A DNA stretch of 12,523 nucleotides from Pseudomonadota bacterium. GTDB taxonomy: Bacteria; Pseudomonadota; Alphaproteobacteria; Rhodospirillales; Magnetospirillaceae. This document shows, one piece after another, positions 1 to 5,903 of this stretch. Positions within the stretch are counted from its first letter, which is position 1; each line of letters starts with the position of its first letter. The notes below the pieces were generated by a model, which made no database searches, was not told where the DNA came from, and saw only the letters and a list, made by a program, of their open reading frames with translations. The stretch is taken from positions 1-12,523 of the forward strand of contig JAFAAW010000127.1 in assembly GCA_023426365.1 (NCBI GenBank). Reading direction: 5' to 3'. A program made the translations under genes and the position numbers.

Positions 1-158
1 GCCGGGGCGGGGTGCGAGGCCGGGTGCGGGGCCAGGGTGCGCGCCATCCGCGTTGCCGCCGGCAGGCGCGTTGATTATGGGGCCTCCCGCCCGAAAGGGG
101 TGTTCCCACGCGAAGAAGCCCCCTCAAACCGGTGGGATATAAGTAAATTTTTCTGATT

Positions 159-172
159 TTGATATGGATCAA
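159..172 (+). promoter_or_regulatory. FNR/FixK-type operator (FNR box) upstream of ccoN
   Basis: The 14 bases TTGATATGGATCAA match the FNR consensus TTGAT-N4-ATCAA at all ten defined positions. The site lies about 145 bp before ccoN, in a locally AT-rich stretch. Its centre (165.5) is 32 bp from the centre of the -10-like hexamer at 195-200, so a start near 207 would put the box at about -41.5, the classical class II activator position. CRP/FNR proteins with an E-x2-SR recognition helix bind such sites, and one is encoded at 8436-9194. That this particular protein binds here is inference. Confidence 0.9.
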
Positions 173-194
173 TGGCCGGGGATGCGCATCCCGT

Positions 195-200
195 CATAGT
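195..200 (+). promoter_or_regulatory. -10 element of the ccoNOQP promoter
   Basis: CATAGT matches four of six positions of TATAAT and lies where a -10 should be relative to the FNR box. There is no sigma70 -35 element apart from the FNR box, as expected for an activator-dependent class II promoter. The predicted transcript would begin near 207 and have a leader of about 110 nt before ccoN. The hexamer is called from sequence and spacing only. Confidence 0.6.
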
Positions 201-317
201 GCGCCAACTCGGAGCAAAGTCCTCCCGGCCGGAACCGGCCAACGGGGGTTTGTTTGTCATGGTTTTCCGGCGGGGCGCTCCGGGCTGACCCTTTCCCGGT
301 CGAAACAGGAGTTCGGC

Positions 318-1769
<1,452 letters not shown>

Positions 1770-1783
1770 GGGGAGGAACCGAC

Positions 1784-2509
1784 ATGTCCGTGTTCAAGCA
1801 TCACGCTAAGCTCGAAACCAACGTCTTCTTCCTCGCGGTCGGCATCCTGCTGACGGTCGTCACCGGCGGCCTGGTCGAGGTCGTGCCGCTGTTCACCATC
1901 GAGAGCACCATCGAGAAGGTGGACGGCGTGCGTCCCTACTCTCCGCTGGAGCAGAAGGGTCGCGACATCTATGTCCGCGAAGGCTGCTACAACTGCCACA
2001 GCCAGATGATCCGTCCGTTCAAGGACGAGGTCGAACGCTATGGCCATTACAGCCTGGCGGCCGAGTCCAAGTATGACCATCCCTTCCAGTGGGGTTCCAA
2101 GCGCACTGGTCCGGATCTGGCCCGCGTCGGCGGCAAGTACACCAACGACTGGCACGTGCGTCACATGATCAACCCGCGTGACGTGGTTCCGGAATCCATC
2201 ATGCCCGGCTATCCGCATCTGAAGCGTGAGCTCGATACCAGTGGCATCAAGGCCGATCTGAAGGCCCTGCGTGCCGTTGGCGTGCCTTACACCGACGAGC
2301 AGATCGAAAACGCCGAGAAGGACCTGATCGAACAGGCCACTTCCGAGTCGTCCGATGCGGCCGTGGCCGCCCGTTACCCGAAGGCCAAGATGGGTAGCGC
2401 GGACAACGATCCGAAGGTGACCGAGATGGACGCCCTGGTGGCGTACCTGCAGGTCCTGGGCACCATGGTGGATTTCACCACCGTGAAGCCTGAGAAGATC
2501 GCCCGTTAA
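1784..2509 (+). CDS. ccoO: cbb3-type cytochrome c oxidase subunit II (mono-heme cytochrome c)
   Basis: CcoO is the membrane-anchored mono-heme cytochrome c subunit that passes electrons toward the CcoN active site. The 241-aa product has an N-terminal membrane anchor (about residues 14-37) and then a periplasmic cytochrome domain. The heme c motif is Cys68-Tyr-Asn-Cys71-His72, followed by SQMIRPF, a CcoO signature. Met140 in PESIMPGYPHL is the probable sixth heme ligand. The start ATG 1784 has a strong GGAGG (1772-1776) 7 nt upstream and lies 14 nt after the ccoN stop, so the two are cotranscribed. Length and motifs are ordinary for the family. Confidence 0.97.
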   Translation: MSVFKHHAKLETNVFFLAVGILLTVVTGGLVEVVPLFTIESTIEKVDGVRPYSPLEQKGRDIYVREGCYNCHSQMIRPFKDEVERYGHYSLAAESKYDHPFQWGSKRTGPDLARVGGKYTNDWHVRHMINPRDVVPESIMPGYPHLKRELDTSGIKADLKALRAVGVPYTDEQIENAEKDLIEQATSESSDAAVAARYPKAKMGSADNDPKVTEMDALVAYLQVLGTMVDFTTVKPEKIAR

Positions 2510-2521
2510 GGGAGCGGAGAT

Positions 2522-2683
2522 TTGCTCGAGACGTTCGTCAACGACGTTCTCCGCCCCCTTTGGGGCCTCTGGATGATGGTTCTGTTCCTGGGGATCGTCT
2601 TCTGGGCGTTCCGGCCGAAGAACAAAAGCCGGTTCGACGCCTATGGGGACATCCCGTTCAGGGACGACGACAAGGAGCGCTAA
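2522..2683 (+). CDS. ccoQ: cbb3-type cytochrome oxidase subunit CcoQ/FixQ (TTG start)
   Basis: This small gene encodes a 53-aa single-pass membrane protein. It has a short N-terminal segment (LETFVNDVLRPLWGL), one membrane helix (about residues 14-31), the basic patch RPKNKSRF and an acidic tail ending DIPFRDDDKER. That pattern, and the position between ccoO and ccoP, fit CcoQ, which is reported to stabilise the oxidase complex, especially CcoP association. No upstream in-frame ATG exists before the ccoO stop, and the internal ATGs (2573, 2576) would cut the helix. TTG 2522 is therefore the likely start, with GGAG (2511-2514) 7 nt upstream. The stop at 2683 is one base before the ccoP start, suggesting translational coupling. 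The exact start is the only uncertain point. Confidence 0.88.
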   Translation: MLETFVNDVLRPLWGLWMMVLFLGIVFWAFRPKNKSRFDAYGDIPFRDDDKER

Positions 2684-2684
2684 T

Positions 2685-3560
2685 ATGGCTTCCATGGAAA
2701 AGGACTCGGTGTCCGGTCAGTACACGACCGGCCACGAGTGGGACGGCATCAAGGAGTTGAACACTCCGCTGCCGAAGTGGTGGGTGTACGTGTTCTGGGC
2801 CACCGTGATCTGGTCGATTGCGTACTGGATCGCCATGCCGGCCTGGCCGACCGTCAGCGGCTACACCCAGGGTGTGCTGAACTACTCGTCGCGTAACGAC
2901 CTGCTGGCCGAGCTGAAGGCTCAGAAGCAGGCCCGCGCCAAGTTCGAGGCCAAGATCGCCGCCATGCCGGTGGACGAGGTGGTCAAGGACAAGGACCTGC
3001 GCAACTTCGCCATGGTCGGCGGCAAGGTGCTGTTCAACGAGAACTGCGCCCCCTGCCACGGCACCGGCGGCGTGGGCGTGGCCAATGCCTATCCGAACCT
3101 GGCCGACGACGAGTGGATCTGGGGCGGCGAGCTGGCCGACATCCAGAACACCGTCGCCTATGGTGTCCGCAACACCAACAGCAACTCGCACCAGAGCGAG
3201 ATGCCCAAGTTCGGCGTGGACGGCCTGCTGACCAAGGAACAGATCGACCAGGTCGCCGACTACGTCGTCGCCCTGTCGTCGAAGGGTGCCACCGCCGGCC
3301 TGCCCGGCGAGGCGATCTTCGCCGAGCAGTGCGTCGCCTGCCACCAGGAAGGCGGCGTCGGTTCGAAGGATGTTGGCGCCCCGGCGCTGAACAACAACAT
3401 CTGGCTGTTCAAGGGCAACAAGGACGCGGTGAAGGCGGCTCTGGTCGCCCAGATCGCCAATCCGCGTCATGGCGCCATGCCGGCCTGGTCCGAGCGTCTG
3501 GATGAGACCTCCATCAAGATGCTGACCGTGTACGTCCACTCGCTGGGCGGCGGTAAGTAA
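2685..3560 (+). CDS. ccoP: cbb3-type cytochrome c oxidase subunit III (di-heme cytochrome c)
   Basis: CcoP is the di-heme cytochrome c subunit that accepts electrons from soluble or membrane cytochrome c and hands them to CcoO/CcoN. The product is 291 aa. After a cytoplasmic N-terminus with the CcoP-typical HEWDGIKELNTPLPKWW (18-33) comes one membrane helix (about 32-54), then two periplasmic cytochrome c domains. Heme sites are Cys121-Ala-Pro-Cys124-His125 with probable ligand Met173 (SEMPKFG), and Cys216-Val-Ala-Cys219-His220 with probable ligand Met265 (AMPAWSERL). The frame is open from 2643, but ATG 2685 has AAGGAG (2672-2677) 7 nt upstream, inside the end of ccoQ. A second ATG at 2694 is possible. 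It is the last gene of the structural operon and is followed by hairpins. Confidence 0.97.
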   Translation: MASMEKDSVSGQYTTGHEWDGIKELNTPLPKWWVYVFWATVIWSIAYWIAMPAWPTVSGYTQGVLNYSSRNDLLAELKAQKQARAKFEAKIAAMPVDEVVKDKDLRNFAMVGGKVLFNENCAPCHGTGGVGVANAYPNLADDEWIWGGELADIQNTVAYGVRNTNSNSHQSEMPKFGVDGLLTKEQIDQVADYVVALSSKGATAGLPGEAIFAEQCVACHQEGGVGSKDVGAPALNNNIWLFKGNKDAVKAALVAQIANPRHGAMPAWSERLDETSIKMLTVYVHSLGGGK

Positions 3561-3568
3561 GGTCTCTT

Positions 3569-3594
3569 GCCGGGACCGCCCCGCCGGTCCCGGC
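3569..3594 (+). terminator. Perfect hairpin 8 bp after ccoP
   Basis: GCCGGGACCG (3569-3578) and CGGTCCCGGC (3585-3594) form a perfect 10-bp stem with a 6-base loop (CCCCGC). It starts 8 bp after the ccoP stop. No T-run follows (next bases ATCCGTACCG), so it is not a textbook intrinsic terminator. It could terminate weakly, or protect the 3' end of the ccoNOQP mRNA from exonucleases. The hairpin is seen directly; its role is inferred. Confidence 0.5.
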
Positions 3595-3610
3595 ATCCGT
3601 ACCGCTGACT

Positions 3611-3632
3611 GGGGAACGGTGCGCCGAACCCC
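3611..3632 (+). repeat. Imperfect palindrome between ccoP and ccoG
   Basis: The 22 bases beginning GGGGAACGGTG and ending CGCCGAACCCC form an imperfect inverted repeat: GGGG pairs with CCCC, two central-flank positions mismatch, and the inner CGGTGCGCCG folds on itself with G-T wobbles. It is the second of three dyads in tandem behind ccoP. No T-tract follows. Its function is unknown. Confidence 0.35.
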
Positions 3633-3690
3633 GTGCCGCCCGGGTTGGGTTTAGGACGACCCAGGGGGCCCAGGCGGCCAAGGTCAAGGT

Positions 3691-3718
3691 GGGGTGTGTG
3701 CCGGCCGGCACGCACCCC
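3691..3718 (+). terminator. Long near-perfect palindrome followed by a T-rich tract
   Basis: GGGGTGTGTGCCGG (3691-3704) is directly followed by CCGGCACGCACCCC (3705-3718). These are reverse complements apart from one T/C position, which would be a G-U pair in RNA. The bases after it, ATCGTCTTTT, include a short T-run at 3725-3728. The hairpin plus distal T-tract could be an intrinsic terminator for ccoNOQP. Equally it may be a genomic palindromic repeat of the REP type, which would need a genome-wide search to tell. Confidence 0.4.
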
Positions 3719-3793
3719 ATCGTCTTTTCGGCGCGGCCCCTACCCCATTGGGAGAGCCGCCGCCGCCCGTTCGCGGGGCGACCGCGCCCCATG

Positions 3794-3838
3794 TTCCCGC
3801 CTGCCGCCCATTGACCGGCGTCAGTTTCCCGCCTGCCG
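3794..3838 (+). repeat. Two 13-bp direct repeats flanking an FNR-like dyad
   Basis: TTCCCGCCTGCCG occurs at 3794-3806 and again at 3826-3838, 32 bp apart and on the same strand. The degenerate FNR-type dyad at 3811-3824 lies exactly between them. The spacing is three helical turns, so a protein bound at both copies would sit on one face of the DNA. Whether this is a second regulator's site or a chance local duplication cannot be told from one copy. Confidence 0.5.
3811..3824 (+). promoter_or_regulatory. Degenerate FNR/FixK-type dyad upstream of ccoG
   Basis: TTGAC-CGGC-GTCAG matches seven of ten positions of the FNR consensus TTGAT-N4-ATCAA, and nine of ten of the relaxed FixK form TTGA[T/C]-N4-[G/A]TCAA. 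Its centre (3817.5) is 33 bp from the centre of a possible -10, TATGCT (3848-3853). This is nearly the same geometry as at ccoN and would give a start near 3860 and a leader of about 104 nt. It may be a weaker FNR-controlled promoter for ccoGHIS. The match is partial, so the call is tentative. Confidence 0.45.
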
Positions 3839-3847
3839 GCGATGGCG

Positions 3848-3853
3848 TATGCT
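3848..3853 (+). promoter_or_regulatory. Possible -10 element for ccoG
   Basis: TATGCT matches four of six positions of TATAAT and is correctly placed relative to the FNR-like dyad at 3811-3824 for a class II activated promoter. There is no recognisable -35 hexamer. It is supported mainly by this spacing. Confidence 0.35.
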
Positions 3854-3920
3854 GGCGCGCGAAGATATGCGTCCCACGCATGACACCCCTACCAACATGC
3901 CGGGACTTACCCCCCCTCCC

Positions 3921-3942
3921 CCCGATAGGATCGGGCCGTTTT
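3921..3942 (+). terminator. Leader hairpin with T-tract just before ccoG
   Basis: CCCGAT (3921-3926) and ATCGGG (3930-3935) form a 6-bp stem with a 3-base loop, then CCG and TTTT (3939-3942). This resembles a small intrinsic terminator lying between the proposed ccoG promoter and its ribosome site (GGAG at 3949-3952). It could be the end of read-through from ccoP or an attenuator in the ccoG leader. The short stem and only four T residues make it weak. Confidence 0.35.
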
Positions 3943-3963
3943 AGAACCGGAGTGCGGAACCAC

Positions 3964-5403
3964 ATGACCCAGGCCACGCCGCAGGCGAAGAAATCCCAAG
4001 GGATGTACGCCGAAACCGTCACCATTCACCCCCGCAAGGTCAAGGGCACCTTCCGCACCGTCAAATGGTGGCTGATGGCGATCCTGCTGGCGATCTACCA
4101 TCTGGCTCCGTTCATCCGCTGGGACCGCGGCCCCGGCGCCCCCGATCAGGCGATCCTGGCCGATCTCGCCGGCCGGCGCGGCTATTTCTTCTTCATCGAG
4201 ATCTGGCCGCAGGAGGTCTATTACCTGACCGGCCTGCTGCTGTTCGCGGCCATCGCGCTGTTCTTCATGTCGGCGCTGGCCGGCCGCGTGTGGTGCGGCT
4301 TCCTGTGCTGGCAGACCGTCTATACCGACCTGTTCGTGTTCGTCGAACGGCTGGTGGTGGGCGACCGCAACGCCCGCATCCAGCTCGACCGCGCGCCGTG
4401 GACCGCCGGCAAGCTGGTCAAGAAGGGCATCATCCAGGCCGTGTGGCTGCTGATCTCGCTGATCTGCGGCATCGGCTTCACGCTGTATTTCGACGACGCC
4501 TTCGTGGTCCTGCGCGAGATTTTCACGCTGCAGGCGGGCATGGGCACCTGGTCGGCCATCGCCATCGTCGGCGGCTGCTGCTATCTGCTGGCCGGCTTCG
4601 CGCGTGAGCAGGTGTGCCTGTACATGTGCCCCTATTCGCGCTTCCAGTCGGCCATGTTCGACGAACATTCGCTGATCATCTCGTACGAGGCGTGGCGCGG
4701 CGAGCCGCGCGCCCCCGCCCGCAAGGGCCAGAGCTTCGAAGGGCGCGGCCATTGCATCGACTGCAAGATGTGCGTGACCTCGTGCCCGACCGGCATCGAC
4801 ATCCGCGAGGGCCTGCAGATGGCCTGCATCGGCTGCGGCCTGTGCATCGACGCCTGCAACACCATGATGGATCGCGTCGGCCTGCCGCGCGGCCTGATCA
4901 GCTACGATTCCAACGCCAACCTGGTGGCGCGCGAAAAGGGCGAGAAGGCGCGGACGAAGCTGGTGCGCACCCGCACCATCCTCTATACCGCCATCTTGAG
5001 CGCCGTCGGCGCGGTGATGCTGTTCGCGCTGAGCACGCGGCACACCGTTGACGCCAACGTGCTGCACGAACGCTCCCCCTTGTTCGTTCAGCTCTCCGAT
5101 GGCAGCATTCGCAACGGCTACACCTACAAGGTCCTGAACATGGTCCGGAAGGATCGCACGTTCTCGCTGACGACCGACGGCATTCCCGGCGCCACCATCG
5201 AGGTGGTGGGCGATACCGGCGGCAAGCGTACCCAGACCGAATTGGAGGTGCCGGGCGATGACGTGACGACGTTCCGCGTCTACGTCACCGTGCCGGAAGC
5301 CACGCTTCAGAATTCCAAGACCCCGCTGACCCTGGTGCTGACCGACCTGGCCGACGGCCACGTGGTGCGGTCCCAGACCTTGTTCGCGGGGCCGGGCAGG
5401 TGA
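3964..5403 (+). CDS. ccoG: cbb3 oxidase accessory protein CcoG/FixG/RdxA, polyferredoxin-type
   Basis: CcoG is a membrane iron-sulfur protein of the oxidase maturation set, implicated in reduction of copper for the CuB site. The 479-aa product has membrane helices near residues 33-50, 88-105, 155-175, 196-212 and 337-356. Conserved cysteine pairs are C111GFLC115 and C218LYMC222, followed by PYSRFQSAM. A bacterial 2[4Fe-4S] ferredoxin domain follows: C264-x2-C267-x2-C270-x3-C274-P and C288-x2-C291-x2-C294-x3-C298. The C-terminal 110 residues fit the periplasmic FixG Ig-like domain. The frame is open from 3694, but that extension is low complexity; ATG 3964, with GGAG 11 nt upstream, gives the normal CcoG start. 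Residue 116 is Trp (CWQT), where I recall Pro (CPQT) in other family members. The stop overlaps the ccoH start (TGATG). Confidence 0.96.
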   Translation: MTQATPQAKKSQGMYAETVTIHPRKVKGTFRTVKWWLMAILLAIYHLAPFIRWDRGPGAPDQAILADLAGRRGYFFFIEIWPQEVYYLTGLLLFAAIALFFMSALAGRVWCGFLCWQTVYTDLFVFVERLVVGDRNARIQLDRAPWTAGKLVKKGIIQAVWLLISLICGIGFTLYFDDAFVVLREIFTLQAGMGTWSAIAIVGGCCYLLAGFAREQVCLYMCPYSRFQSAMFDEHSLIISYEAWRGEPRAPARKGQSFEGRGHCIDCKMCVTSCPTGIDIREGLQMACIGCGLCIDACNTMMDRVGLPRGLISYDSNANLVAREKGEKARTKLVRTRTILYTAILSAVGAVMLFALSTRHTVDANVLHERSPLFVQLSDGSIRNGYTYKVLNMVRKDRTFSLTTDGIPGATIEVVGDTGGKRTQTELEVPGDDVTTFRVYVTVPEATLQNSKTPLTLVLTDLADGHVVRSQTLFAGPGR

Positions 5404-5903
5404 TGGACATGACTGCGACCCGTGAACGGGGCTGGTGGTATCCGTATATTTTTGTCGGCTGCTTCGTGGTGGTGGTGGGTGTGAACGGGGCCTTGGCCTA
5501 TTTCGCCACCTCCACCTTCACCGGGCTGGAAACCCAGGGCGCCTACCAGAAGGGTCTGGCCTATAACGAGAACCTGGCGCTGGCCAAGGCGCAGGAGGCC
5601 CAGGGCTGGGCGGTGGACACCAAGGTGACCCCCGGCGCCATCGGCGTCGATGGCGCCACGGTGGACATCGCCGTCAGCTATCGCGACCGCGACGGCAAGC
5701 CGCTGGAGGGGCTGGAGGTCAAGGCGGAGATGATCCGGCCGACCGCCAAGGACCTGGACCACCAGGAGGTGCTCAAGCCGTTGGGCAACGGCACCTATGG
5801 CGGCACCTATACCCTGCCGGCCAAGGGCGTGTGGGACATGGACGTGGCCGCCACCGGCGTGGGCGTCGGCCACCAGCACTCGCAGCGCTTCGTCATCAAG
5901 TGA
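5403..5903 (+). CDS. ccoH: cbb3 oxidase assembly protein CcoH/FixH
   Basis: FixH-family protein of 166 aa that assists assembly of the cbb3 oxidase at the inner membrane. It has a short cytoplasmic N-terminus, one membrane helix (about residues 14-35, preceded by RERGWWYPY) and a periplasmic domain. The GAYQKGLAYNENL segment (47-59) is a FixH hallmark. The end, GVGVGHQHSQRFVIK, also fits the family. ATG 5403 overlaps the ccoG stop by one base. ATG 5409 is an alternative with a better-spaced AGG (5398-5400), and GTG 5400 is possible, so the start is uncertain by a few codons. The stop overlaps the ccoI start by 4 bp. Confidence 0.92.
   Translation: MDMTATRERGWWYPYIFVGCFVVVVGVNGALAYFATSTFTGLETQGAYQKGLAYNENLALAKAQEAQGWAVDTKVTPGAIGVDGATVDIAVSYRDRDGKPLEGLEVKAEMIRPTAKDLDHQEVLKPLGNGTYGGTYTLPAKGVWDMDVAATGVGVGHQHSQRFVIK

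Larger units (their letters stand above)
3561..3963 (+). other. ccoP-ccoG intergenic region, hairpin-rich, no gene seen
   Basis: This 403-bp stretch separates the structural and maturation gene clusters. Open frames cross it on both strands, but their products are proline/arginine-rich and low complexity with no motif, so I call no gene. It holds three inverted repeats in its first 160 bp (3569-3594, 3611-3632, 3691-3718) and a further GC hairpin at 3775-3790. After these come two 13-bp direct repeats around a degenerate FNR-type dyad (3794-3838), a possible -10 (3848-3853), a small dyad at 3867-3881 and a hairpin plus T-tract just before the ccoG ribosome site (3921-3942). The first part probably ends ccoNOQP transcription, and the second probably holds the ccoG promoter. 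Confidence 0.6.

Noticed and set aside
1..158. Possible start of a divergent minus-strand gene (ATG at 47 reading to 1) or the tail of an upstream plus-strand gene
   Set aside because: Only about 15 codons are visible, with no ribosome site, and the product (alternating Ala, Pro, His) has no recognisable start. Plus-strand frames here also end without a recognisable protein.
3633..3944. 103-codon plus-strand frame in the ccoP-ccoG gap
   Set aside because: It has low-complexity Pro/Arg/Gly composition, no ribosome site and no domain, and it overlaps the inverted repeats.
3694..3963. 90-codon N-terminal extension of ccoG
   Set aside because: It is proline- and arginine-rich without family similarity and crosses the proposed promoter and hairpins. 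ATG 3964 gives the normal CcoG N-terminus.
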